Shown: positions 42,494 through 49,551 of the stretch, in pieces
How positions within the stretch are numbered: the stretch's first letter is position 1
How the letters are laid out: the number at the start of each line of letters is the position of its first letter
Translations under genes and position numbers: made by a program
The notes under the pieces: generated by a model
Databases searched by the model: none
Seen by the model: only the letters and a program-made list of their open reading frames with translations
What the model was told of the DNA's origin: nothing
Assembly (NCBI GenBank): GCA_035641315.1
Contig: DASQUK010000004.1
Location: 1-64,000, forward strand
From: DASQUK01 sp035641315
Lineage (GTDB): Bacteria > Actinomycetota > Acidimicrobiia > Acidimicrobiales > VFJN01
Direction: 5' to 3'
Length of the DNA stretch: 64,000 bases

Positions 42494-43505
42494 CGGCCCC
42501 GCTGACCGACGCCCCGCCGCACGGGCGACCCCGCCACAGGACCGGCAGCTTCAGCCGGGTCTTGGGCTGGCACAGGGCCACCACGCAGCCGCCGAACCCG
42601 GCGCCGGTGACCCGGGCGCCGTAGACGCCCGGAACGCTGCGCAGCGCGACCACCAGCTCGTCCAGCTCCGGCGTGGTCACCGCGAAGTCGTCGCGCAGGC
42701 TGGCGTGGCTGGCCACCAGGAGCTCCCCGGCGTAGCGCAGCTGGCCGTCGGCCAGCGCGGCCGCCAGCGCGTCGACCCGGTCGTTCTCGGTGGTGACGTG
42801 GCGGGCCCGGCGGCGGAGCAGTGGGTCCTCGATCGCCTCGACGGCCGAGGGAGAGGCATCCCGCAGGGAGCCGATGACCTCCTCGGCCGCCTCGCACTCC
42901 TTGCGGCGCTGGGCGTAGGCCGAGCTCGCCAGCTCTCGGGGCTGGCCGGACTCCACGACCACGATCTCGGCGTCGGCGGGGAACGGCACGTTGGCCACGG
43001 TCAGCCGCCGGCAGTCGATCCGCAGTGCCTGGTCCGGCCGGGCGGCCACGGCGACGAGCTGGTCCATGATCCCGCAGGGCACGCCCACGGCCCTTTGCTC
43101 GGCCCGCTGGCACGCCTGCGCCACGCCGACGGGGTCGTCCAGGTCCGCACCCAGCGCCGCCGCGAGCGCCACCTCCAACGCCGCGCTCGAGGCCAGGCCG
43201 CTGCCGGGCGGCACGCCGGAGTGGATCATGCCGACGAACCCGTTGTCGGGCTGCAGCTCCGACACGACGGCAGCCACGTAGCGGGCCCAGGGGGGCTCGA
43301 CCCTGGAGGGATCGTCGACCCCTTCCAGCGGGATCTCGGCGACGCCGTCGAAGCGCTCCGATCCCAGCATGACCCAGTTGCCGCCCCGGTCACCGGTGAT
43401 CTCGGTGCCGAGCCCCATGGCCACGGGCAGGACCAGTCCCCCCATGTAGTCGGTGTGGTCGCCGATCAGGTTGACCCGCCCGGGCGCCCAGGCTCGCAGT
43501 CCCAT
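42480..43505 (-). CDS. galK: Galactokinase
   Basis: 341 residues, GHMP kinase fold. PGRVNLIGDHTDYMGG marks the galactose-binding start, PPGSGLASSAALEVA the ATP loop, and the third motif is in VTGAGFGGCVVAL. It phosphorylates galactose at C1 for the Leloir pathway. Its ATG follows the galT stop directly (TGA then ATG), so the pair is co-translated. It is shorter than E. coli GalK (382) because of a trimmed C-terminus and loops, usual for this group. Convergent with the BtuF-like gene. Confidence 0.93.
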   Translation of the reverse strand: MGLRAWAPGRVNLIGDHTDYMGGLVLPVAMGLGTEITGDRGGNWVMLGSERFDGVAEIPLEGVDDPSRVEPPWARYVAAVVSELQPDNGFVGMIHSGVPPGSGLASSAALEVALAAALGADLDDPVGVAQACQRAEQRAVGVPCGIMDQLVAVAARPDQALRIDCRRLTVANVPFPADAEIVVVESGQPRELASSAYAQRRKECEAAEEVIGSLRDASPSAVEAIEDPLLRRRARHVTTENDRVDALAAALADGQLRYAGELLVASHASLRDDFAVTTPELDELVVALRSVPGVYGARVTGAGFGGCVVALCQPKTRLKLPVLWRGRPCGGASVSGAVTEG

Positions 43506-44363
43506 TCACGCTCCTCGCAGTGCCGCCGCGGCGTCCTCGGGGACCACCGGGTTGACGAGCAGGCCGCTTCCCAGCTCGCCCCCGGCCACATAGCGCTGGA
43601 CACCGGGGGATCGCATCGGCGAGACGATATGCAGATGCAGGTGTGCCTCGGGCCACAGACCGCCGTCGGTGGGCCGCTGGTGGATCCAGAGCATGTACGG
43701 GAGCGGGGTGTCGAACAGCCGGTCGAGCCGGGCCAGCGCGTCGATCAGCAGGTCGGCCAAGCCGTCCCGCTGGGGACCGTCGAGCGCCGGCAGGTCTGGA
43801 CGGTGGACGTCGGGGGCCAGCAGCATGCCGTACGGGTAGGCGCTGGCGGCGGGCACCCAGGCCCGCCAGTCGGCGGAGGCGGCCACGTCGAGCGCCCGGT
43901 CGTGTGACGCGCACAGCGGGCAGTCGCCCCGGGCGGCGTGCCGCAGCTCGGCCAGCGGGGCGGACGGCACCTCGTCGTACGCGTAGATCTGGCCGTGGGG
44001 GTGGGGGACGGTGGCGCCAACCTCCTCGCACCGGTTCTCGAACACCAGGACGTAGGCGACGTCGTCGCGGGCCCCCAGCGCGGCGGTGCGGGCGGTCCAC
44101 AGGTCGACGACCCGGCGTGCGCCGCGGGTGCCGAGGTCGGGGAAGCTGGCGTCGTGCTCGGGCGTGTAGAGCACAACCTCGCTGCGGCCGTCGGGAAAGG
44201 TGGGCCAGCGATTGACGAACGCCTTGACGTCGTAGGGCTCGGGCGCCTCGAGGCCACCGACGCAGAAGGGGCAGGCGGACGCCGGCCGATGGGGGCGCTG
44301 CTGGCGGCCGGGCGCGATCACGACCAGCGCCCCGGTGAGCTCGTCGATGCGCTGCTCGGGCAT
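43506..44363 (-). CDS. galT: Galactose-1-phosphate uridylyltransferase
   Basis: 285 residues of the HIT superfamily. The uridylylated histidine lies in the PHPHGQIYAYDE segment, zinc ligands probably in ACPFCVGG and DCPLCASHD, and the second-half motif in LHLHIVSPMR. It exchanges UMP between UDP-glucose and galactose-1-phosphate, feeding the product of GalK into glycolysis. It heads the galT-galK pair; no epimerase (galE) is adjacent. ATG 44363 begins MPEQRIDELTG. A gap of 18 bp separates it from the upstream LLM oxidoreductase, so it may be read from the same transcript. Confidence 0.92.
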   Translation of the reverse strand: MPEQRIDELTGALVVIAPGRQQRPHRPASACPFCVGGLEAPEPYDVKAFVNRWPTFPDGRSEVVLYTPEHDASFPDLGTRGARRVVDLWTARTAALGARDDVAYVLVFENRCEEVGATVPHPHGQIYAYDEVPSAPLAELRHAARGDCPLCASHDRALDVAASADWRAWVPAASAYPYGMLLAPDVHRPDLPALDGPQRDGLADLLIDALARLDRLFDTPLPYMLWIHQRPTDGGLWPEAHLHLHIVSPMRSPGVQRYVAGGELGSGLLVNPVVPEDAAAALRGA

Positions 44364-44381
44364 GGCGGCCGAAGCCGCGGC

Positions 44382-45290
44382 CTAGCGGACCGCCGCCACG
44401 GCGGCGGCGGCCCGATCGAGGGCGCCGTGGTCCCAAGGCGCCCGCAGCGCCACGTGGATCTGGTCGGCACCGGCGTCGATGTAGCGGCCGAGGGCATCGG
44501 TGACCTCGTCGACGCTGGTGCCCACCACGGCGCCGGCCCGCACCGCCTCGGCCCGCGGCCCGAACTGGGCGGCCAGCGATGCGTCGCCGTCGGAGACGAC
44601 GACGTTGACGCCGATCTGGACCTCCGCCGGGTCGCGGCCGACAGCGGCGCAGTGGTCGGCGAGCACCTCGCGCTTGTCGGTGAGCGCGTCGGGCGGGACG
44701 AAGGGCAGGTTCCAGCCGTCGGCGTGCCGGGCGACGATGCGGGCGGTGCGGCGCTCGCCGACACCGCCGATCCAGATCGGTAGATCGGGTTGCAGCGGCG
44801 GCGGTTCGAGGCGGGCGTCGCGTAGGCGCACGTGCGTGCCGGCCAGGTCGGCCTTGCCGTTGTGCAGGAGGCCCCGGACGGCAGCCGCGGCCTCGTCGAG
44901 CACGTCGAGCCGCTCGGATACGGACGGGAAGCGGAAGCCGTAGGCCAGGTACTCGGCCTCGGCCCAGCCGGCGCCGAGGCCGATCTCCGCCCGCCCGCCC
45001 GAGAGGTGGTCGATGGTGGCCACAGCCTTGGCCAGCACGCCCGGGTGCCGGTAGCCGGCGCAGTAGACCAGGCAGCCGCACCGCACCCGGGTGGTGGCGC
45101 ACGCGAGGGCGGCGTGCATGGCCACCGCCTCGTGGCACTCGTAGGTCGCCAGGTCCGAGGAGTACAGGTGATCCCAGACCGAGATGGCGTCGAAGCCGGC
45201 GTCCTCGGCCCGGCGCCACAGGCTCTGGAGCTCGTCGACGCTGGTGTTCTGCAGGCCGGTGTGGACGCCGAAGGTCGGCACGGGCGCCAC
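44382..45290 (-). CDS. LLM-class F420- or FMN-dependent oxidoreductase
   Basis: 302 residues, luciferase-like TIM barrel. It has the typical start (FGVHTGLQNTSVDELQSLWRRAEDAG), the strand AISVWDHLYS, the phosphate-binding HRHPG-like element YRHPGVLAKAVATIDHLSGGR, and GLGAGWAEAEY. These features fit actinobacterial F420-dependent enzymes, but flavin use is equally possible. The substrate is unknown. GTG 45290 is the only plausible start; the region before it carries the CTTGACC palindrome shared with the divergent hydrolase gene. Confidence 0.83.
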   Translation of the reverse strand: MAPVPTFGVHTGLQNTSVDELQSLWRRAEDAGFDAISVWDHLYSSDLATYECHEAVAMHAALACATTRVRCGCLVYCAGYRHPGVLAKAVATIDHLSGGRAEIGLGAGWAEAEYLAYGFRFPSVSERLDVLDEAAAAVRGLLHNGKADLAGTHVRLRDARLEPPPLQPDLPIWIGGVGERRTARIVARHADGWNLPFVPPDALTDKREVLADHCAAVGRDPAEVQIGVNVVVSDGDASLAAQFGPRAEAVRAGAVVGTSVDEVTDALGRYIDAGADQIHVALRAPWDHGALDRAAAAVAAVR

Positions 45291-45307
45291 CCTAGGCCCG
45301 AGCCTGG

Positions 45308-45325
45308 CTTGACCCGGCGGTCAAG
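45308..45325. promoter_or_regulatory. Palindrome between divergent LLM oxidoreductase and hydrolase genes
   Basis: Perfect 7-bp arms CTTGACC (45308-45314) and GGTCAAG (45319-45325) are separated by CGGC. The site sits in the 45-54 bp gap between two divergent start codons. It therefore overlaps whichever promoter serves either gene and is a good candidate operator. No obvious -10 hexamer is visible on either side. Confidence 0.45.
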
Positions 45326-45344
45326 AGCCAACACCATGGCGCGC

Positions 45345-46364
45345 ATGAGCGAGCGTCCCGAAGGGCGAGAGAGCGAGCGTGGCCCGAGCGGCCCGGCCGA
45401 AGGCCAAGAGCGGGAAGCATGGCCGACCGCACGCTGCAACGGGATCGAGATCTGCTACGACGCGGTTGGCGACAGCTCCGACCCCACCGTGCTGCTGATC
45501 ATGGGGCTGGCGAGCCAGATGCTCGACTGGGAGCCCGGGCTGTGCCGCATGATCGCCGACCGCGGCTTCCACGTCGTCCGCTACGACAACCGCGACGTCG
45601 GCCTGTCCACCCACTTCGACGGCGATGTCGACGTGCTCGCGCTGTTCGCCGCCCAGGGCTCCGGCGCGCCACTGCCGCCGGTGCCCTACCTGCTGTCCGA
45701 CATGGCCGACGACGCCGTCGGGCTGCTCGACCACCTCGGCGTGGAGCGGGCGCACGTGGTGGGCGTGTCCATGGGTGGCATGATCGCCCAGTCGCTCGCC
45801 ATGGCCCACCCCGGGCGGGTGCTGACGCTCACGTCGATCATGTCCACGACCGGCGACCCCGATGTCGGCCAGCCCACGCCCGAGGCGATGACCGCGATCC
45901 TCACGCCGCCGGCCCAGACCCGGGAGGAGGCGCAGGACACGCGGGTCCGCCACGCCCACGTGTGGGGCAGCCCCGGCCTCTTCGACGAGGACGGCCTCCG
46001 CCAACTGGCCGGCGCCGCCTGGGACCGCAACCGCGACCCCATGGGCGCCGTCAGGCAGACCGCCGCCATCATGGCCTCGGGCAGCCGCTCCGCGGCGCTG
46101 GCCGGGCTGGCGATCCCGACGCTGGTGATCCACGGCACCGCCGACACGCTGGTCCAACCGTCGGGGGGCGAGCGCACGGCCGAGGTGATCCCCGATGCCA
46201 AGCTGGTGATGGTCGAGGGCATGGGTCACGACCTGCCCCGGCCGTTGTGGCCGGCGCTGGTGGACGCCATCTGCGGCCACATGGCTGAGGGCGCCCGGCC
46301 AGGGCGCCCGGGGCCCGAGCGGCCCGGCCACGGAGTGGCCAAGAGCGGGAAGCAATTGGCGTAG
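45345..46364 (+). CDS. Alpha/beta hydrolase with repeat-derived N- and C-terminal ends
   Basis: 339 residues from ATG 45345 (ATG 45336 adds three). The catalytic domain starts near residue 30 (NGIEICYDAVGD). It has oxyanion LLIMGLASQ, nucleophile Ser in GVSMGGMIAQ, acid in HGTADTLV and His in GMGHDLP. It resembles aclacinomycin-methylesterase-like hydrolases; the substrate is unknown. The first 27 residues (rich in Glu, Arg, Gly, Pro) and the last 25 (ARPGRPGPERPGHG and on) are encoded by the two copies of a 36-bp-core repeat, so the true enzyme probably lies between them. Confidence 0.8.
   Translation: MSERPEGRESERGPSGPAEGQEREAWPTARCNGIEICYDAVGDSSDPTVLLIMGLASQMLDWEPGLCRMIADRGFHVVRYDNRDVGLSTHFDGDVDVLALFAAQGSGAPLPPVPYLLSDMADDAVGLLDHLGVERAHVVGVSMGGMIAQSLAMAHPGRVLTLTSIMSTTGDPDVGQPTPEAMTAILTPPAQTREEAQDTRVRHAHVWGSPGLFDEDGLRQLAGAAWDRNRDPMGAVRQTAAIMASGSRSAALAGLAIPTLVIHGTADTLVQPSGGERTAEVIPDAKLVMVEGMGHDLPRPLWPALVDAICGHMAEGARPGRPGPERPGHGVAKSGKQLA
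45391..45419 (+). repeat. Bipartite repeat, copy 1 (5' end of the hydrolase gene)
   Basis: This segment belongs to a repeat whose two constant blocks are GGCCCGAGCGGCCCGGCC and GGCCAAGAGCGGGAAGCA. In this copy they are separated by GAA, giving a GGCC/GGCC stem, and a CCCGAAGGG mini-hairpin lies just upstream. The blocks start near 45381 and end at 45419. The other copy is at 46310-46352, at the far end of the same gene. It is translated in frame as part of the N-terminal extension. Confidence 0.65.
46310..46352 (+). repeat. Bipartite repeat, copy 2 (3' end of the hydrolase gene)
   Basis: It carries the same two 18-bp constant blocks as copy 1, but here the spacer is ACGGAGT. With the flanking bases this forms a perfect 6-bp hairpin GGCCAC / GTGGCC around GGA. 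A further stem GGGCGCCC is repeated just upstream. Identical blocks with a different but still self-complementary centre argue for a structured repeat, not coding similarity. The stop codon of the hydrolase gene (46362-46364) follows immediately. Confidence 0.65.
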
Positions 46365-46395
46365 CGAATACAGCCTTTAGGGAGGAGCACCAGCG

Positions 46396-47541
46396 ATGGG
46401 ACCCCTGGCCGGAGTCACGGTCATCGAGCTCGCCGGGATCGGGCCCGGGCCCTTCTGCGGCATGATGCTGGCCGACATGGGGGCCGAGGTCGTCCGGGTC
46501 GACCGGGCCGAGAAGGTGGCCGGCGGAGACCCGGAGCATCCGCCGGCCGACCTCAACGGCCGCGGGCGCCGCTCCATCGGCGTCGACCTCAAGAACCCCG
46601 ACGGTGTGGCCGTCGTGCTCGATCTCGTCGAGCGGGCCGACGCGCTGATCGAGGGGTTCCGGCCCGGCGTGGCCGAGCGGCTCGGCATCGGGCCCCAGGA
46701 GTGCCTGGCCCGCAACCCGAGGCTGGTGTACGGGCGCATGACCGGCTGGGGGCAGGACGGTCCCTTGGCCAACGCCGCCGGCCACGACATCAACTACATC
46801 GCCCTGGCCGGCGCCCTCGAGCCGATCGGCCGGCGGGGCCAGGCGCCGGTGCCGCCGCTCAACCTCATCGGGGACTACGGCGGCGGCGGCATGCTGCTGG
46901 CGTTCGGCCTGGCGTGCGCGCTGTTCGAGGCCCAGCGGTCGCGCCGTGGCCAGGTGGTCGACGCGGCCATGGTGGACGGCGCCGCGGTGCTCATGACGAT
47001 GTTCCACGCGCTGCGGGCCATGGGGATCTGGGACGACGTGCGCGGCACCAACATGCTCGACACCGGGGCCCACTTCTACGACGTCTACGAGACGGCCGAC
47101 GGGAAGTACGTGTCCATCGGGTCGATCGAGCCCCAGTTCTACGCCGAGCTGCTGCGGCTCACCGGGCTCGAGGGCGAGGAGCTGCCCTGGCAGCACGACC
47201 GGGCGCAGTGGCCGGCGCTCAAGGAGCGCCTGGCGGCGATCTTCAAGACCAGGACCCGCGCCGAGTGGTGCGAGCTGATGGAGGGCACCGACGTGTGCTT
47301 CGCGCCGGTGCTGTCGATCCCCGAGGCGGTCGAGCACCCCCACAACGTGCAGCGGCGCACGTTCGTCGAGGTGGCCGGCATCCCGCAGCCGGCGCCGGCG
47401 CCCCGGTTCAGCCGCACCGCCCCGCAGATCTCGTCGCCGCCACCCCACGCCGGCGAGCACACCGACGAGGTGCTGGCCGGGATGCTCGACTTCGACCCCG
47501 ATCGCATCGCCAAGCTGCGCGAGGCCGGCGCCGTCGCCTGA
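46396..47541 (+). CDS. Alpha-methylacyl-CoA racemase (CoA-transferase family III)
   Basis: 381 residues. The fold starts GPLAGVTVIELAGIGPGPFCGMMLADMGAEV and contains DLKNPDG, YGRMTGWGQDGP and GHDINYIALAGAL; the His and Asp in these last segments match the acid/base pair of Mcr racemases. It epimerises 2-methyl-branched acyl-CoA thioesters so they can enter beta-oxidation, as in sterol side-chain or phytanic-acid breakdown. This fits the PhyH, MaoC/SDR and enoyl-CoA hydratase genes elsewhere in the window. GGGAGGAGCACCAGCG precedes ATG 46396. Confidence 0.92.
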   Translation: MGPLAGVTVIELAGIGPGPFCGMMLADMGAEVVRVDRAEKVAGGDPEHPPADLNGRGRRSIGVDLKNPDGVAVVLDLVERADALIEGFRPGVAERLGIGPQECLARNPRLVYGRMTGWGQDGPLANAAGHDINYIALAGALEPIGRRGQAPVPPLNLIGDYGGGGMLLAFGLACALFEAQRSRRGQVVDAAMVDGAAVLMTMFHALRAMGIWDDVRGTNMLDTGAHFYDVYETADGKYVSIGSIEPQFYAELLRLTGLEGEELPWQHDRAQWPALKERLAAIFKTRTRAEWCELMEGTDVCFAPVLSIPEAVEHPHNVQRRTFVEVAGIPQPAPAPRFSRTAPQISSPPPHAGEHTDEVLAGMLDFDPDRIAKLREAGAVA

Positions 47542-47549
47542 TCGGCGTC

Positions 47550-47591
47550 CTGCCCGCGCTCCCGGTCGATATCGACGGTGAGCGCGGGCAG
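47550..47591. repeat. 42-nt dispersed palindrome, copy B
   Basis: It has the same left arm CTGCCCGCGCTC and right arm GGTGAGCGCGGGCAG as copy A at 10361. The 15-nt centre is different (CCGGTCGATATCGAC) but again self-complementary around GATATC. It lies between the racemase stop and the PIG-L gene start, ending 9 bp before that ATG, so it would form a hairpin in the leader or at the previous transcript's end. Confidence 0.8.
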
Positions 47592-47600
47592 AATCGCCGG

Positions 47601-48416
47601 ATGGCGACCCTGATTGCGTTCCACGCCCATCCCGACGACGAGTGCCTCCTGCAGTCGGGCTCGCTGGCCAAGGCGGTGCACGACGGCCACCGCGTCGTGG
47701 TGGTCTACGCCACCCGGGGCGAGGTCGGCGAGGTGCCCGACGGCCTGCTCGAGCCGGGCGAGACCCTGGTCGAGCGGCGGATGGCCGAGGCCATGCGCTC
47801 GGCTGAGGCGCTGGGCGTCCACCGGGTCGCATGGTTGGGCTACCGCGACTCGGGGATGATGGGCGCGCCCGACAACGACGATCCTGCCTGCTTCTGGCGG
47901 GCGGACATCGACGAGGCCGCCGCCCGGCTGGCCGAGATCCTGCGCGACGAGGCGGCCGACGTGGTCACCATCTACGACGAGAACGGCAACTACGGCCACC
48001 CCGACCACATCCAGGTCCACCGGGTGGGCGGCCGGGCCGCCGAACTGGCCGGTATCCGGCACGTGCTGGAGGCGACCATCAGCCGCGAGCACATCAGGGC
48101 CCTGGTCGCCGAGGCCGTTGCGTCGGGGGTCGCGACGAGTGACGACATGCCCGACCTCGACGACGAGGCGGTGATCTTCGGCGTGCCCGAGGAGCGCATC
48201 ACCACCGTGGTCGACGTCAGCGACTTCCTCGACCGCAAGCGGGCGGCGATCGAGGCGCACGCCAGCCAGGTGAAGGACACGGGCCCGTTCCTGGCCATGC
48301 CGCCTGAGGCGTTCCGGGCCGCCCTGGGCCGCGAGTTCTTCATCCGACACGGGGTCGCTGCCGCCCACGACGACGACGACGTGTTCGCCGGCGTCGAGGC
48401 ACCCGCCTCCCGCTGA
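47601..48416 (+). CDS. PIG-L/LmbE-family zinc deacetylase
   Basis: 271 residues with AHPDDECL near the start and GHPDHIQVHRVG further on, together the three-ligand zinc site of the GlcNAc-PI de-N-acetylase family. That family includes mycothiol biosynthesis MshB, mycothiol-conjugate amidase Mca and antibiotic-tailoring deacetylases. Length (MshB and Mca are about 290-300) and the KRAAIEAHASQVKDTGPF segment fit an MshB/Mca-like enzyme, but the exact substrate is not decided. The ATG at 47601 lies 9 bp after palindrome B, with no clear ribosome-binding site, so initiation might depend on that structure. Confidence 0.85.
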   Translation: MATLIAFHAHPDDECLLQSGSLAKAVHDGHRVVVVYATRGEVGEVPDGLLEPGETLVERRMAEAMRSAEALGVHRVAWLGYRDSGMMGAPDNDDPACFWRADIDEAAARLAEILRDEAADVVTIYDENGNYGHPDHIQVHRVGGRAAELAGIRHVLEATISREHIRALVAEAVASGVATSDDMPDLDDEAVIFGVPEERITTVVDVSDFLDRKRAAIEAHASQVKDTGPFLAMPPEAFRAALGREFFIRHGVAAAHDDDDVFAGVEAPASR

Positions 48417-48429
48417 CGCTGTCGGGCTT

Positions 48430-48471
48430 CTGTCAGCGCTGAGTCGCCGCATTGCGCGTGAGTGCTGACAG
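48430..48471. repeat. 42-nt dispersed palindrome, copy C (diverged arms)
   Basis: Left arm CTGTCAGCGCTG, a 15-nt centre AGTCGCCGCATTGCG, and right arm CGTGAGTGCTGACAG: the same 12-15-15 layout and length as copies A and B, with arm changes that are mostly matched on the other side. The AGTCGC at the start of the centre is shared with copy A. It lies between the PIG-L gene and the MhuD-like gene and ends in CAGGAGG, which could also serve as a ribosome-binding site. Confidence 0.75.
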
Positions 48472-48490
48472 GAGGCCATGATGGGTTTCG

Positions 48491-48829
48491 ATGACTGTCG
48501 TGAAGATCAACGCCATCACCGTGCCCGAGGACTCCGGTGACGAGCTGGGCCGCCGGTTCGCCGCCCGGGCCGGCGCGGTCGACAACCAGGAGGGGTTCGA
48601 GGGCTTCGAGCTCCTCAAGCCGACCGACGGTCGGACGACGTGGCTCGTCGTCACCCGCTGGCGTGACGAGGAGTCGTTCCAGGCCTGGGTCAACAGCCCC
48701 GCGTTCGGGCACGGGCACGCCGGTACGGACAAGCCGCACCCCCACACCGGCGGACCGGTGTCTGTGTCCAGTGAGCTGTGGTCCTACGAGATCTCCACGA
48801 CATCACCCGGGCAGTCCGCCCCGTCCTGA
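48491..48829 (+). CDS. Antibiotic-biosynthesis-monooxygenase-fold protein, MhuD-like haem-degrading enzyme
   Basis: 112 residues with the ABM dimeric ferredoxin-like fold. It opens VVKINAITVPEDSGDELGRRFAARAGAV, very like mycobacterial MhuD as I remember it. Asn7 and Trp66 (FQAWVN) fall at MhuD active-site positions. A histidine cluster (GHGHAGTDKPHPH) places a ligand at 74 or 76, one residue off the MhuD His75. MhuD breaks haem into iron and mycobilins. The C-terminal tail (SYEISTTSPGQSAPS) is longer. CAGGAGG lies 15 nt upstream, rather far, so the start is not certain. Confidence 0.75.
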   Translation: MTVVKINAITVPEDSGDELGRRFAARAGAVDNQEGFEGFELLKPTDGRTTWLVVTRWRDEESFQAWVNSPAFGHGHAGTDKPHPHTGGPVSVSSELWSYEISTTSPGQSAPS

Positions 48830-48844
48830 GCCCGGCACCGGTCC

Positions 48845-49213
48845 GTGGGGGTGCACGACGTCCACGTCGCCGGCGCCTGGTTCGTCGTCGTCGCCAACGC
48901 GACCGCCGGTCTGTGGGCGCTGGGTGCCCACCGTTGGCCGGGGCTCCGCCGGCCGTCGCTGTGGTGGTTCACGGCGGCCGCGCAGCTGGCCATCGCCGTC
49001 GAGGTGGTGCTGGGCGTCGTGCTCGTGGCCCGCGAGGACCGGGACGCACCGCAGTTCCACATGTTCTACGGCTTCGTGGCCCTTGCCTCGGTCGGGATCA
49101 TCTACAGCTACCGCCAGCAGCTCGCCGATCGGCGCTACCTGCTCTACGGGCTGGGCGGCCTGTTCCTGATGGGGCTCGGCATCCGGGCCATGGTCATCGG
49201 CCTGGACCGCTGA
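48845..49213 (+). CDS. Small four-helix membrane protein of unknown function
   Basis: 122 residues, GTG start at 48845 (or GTG 48851). Four hydrophobic segments at about 8-27, 41-64, 70-88 and 98-118 are joined by short loops with RWPGLRRPS, REDRDAPQFHMF and RQQLADRRY. A His in the third helix (FHMFYGF) and one near the start could bind a cofactor, but there is no clear motif. It begins 15 bp after the MhuD-like gene and may be co-transcribed. I do not recognise the family. Confidence 0.65.
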   Translation: MGVHDVHVAGAWFVVVANATAGLWALGAHRWPGLRRPSLWWFTAAAQLAIAVEVVLGVVLVAREDRDAPQFHMFYGFVALASVGIIYSYRQQLADRRYLLYGLGGLFLMGLGIRAMVIGLDR

Positions 49214-49232
49214 GAGGGAGCGCCGGCGGCCG

Positions 49233-49469
49233 CTACAGGTGCACCACGGGGCAGGTGAGGGTGCGGGTGATGCCTTCGATCATCTGCACCCGGCTCACCA
49301 CCATCTTCCCGAGCTCGTCCACGGTGTTGGACTCGGCCCGGGCGATCACGTCGTAGGGACCGGTCACGTCCTCGGCGGACACGACGCCGTCGATGCCGCC
49401 CACCTCGTTCGCCACCTGGGCGGCCTTGCCCACCTCGGTCTGGATGAGGATGTACGCGCTGACTGCCAT
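49233..49469 (-). CDS. Lrp/AsnC-type ligand-binding (RAM) domain protein
   Basis: 78 residues: the alpha/beta RAM domain of Lrp/AsnC regulators without the DNA-binding part. It begins AVSAYILIQTEVGKAAQVANEV and contains the turn VTGPYDVIARAESNTVDELGK. Stand-alone RAM proteins form dimers or octamers and bind amino acids. They may act as sensors or hetero-oligomerise with full-length AsnC regulators. ATG 49469 has GAGGGAGG just upstream. The more distant in-frame ATG is not supported. Divergent from the fusion ORF that follows. Confidence 0.83.
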   Translation of the reverse strand: MAVSAYILIQTEVGKAAQVANEVGGIDGVVSAEDVTGPYDVIARAESNTVDELGKMVVSRVQMIEGITRTLTCPVVHL

Positions 49470-49551
49470 CGGGCCTCCCTCGTGACGGCGGGGCGGTGGC
49501 GCATCGTAGTGCCCATCGCACAACCCCACGGGCCGCTCGTGCGTCCACCCC

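Noticed and set aside
45419..46288. Alternative start at ATG 45419 for the alpha/beta hydrolase
   Set aside because: It is in a different frame from the catalytic motifs and gives an Arg/Pro/His-rich sequence without a fold.
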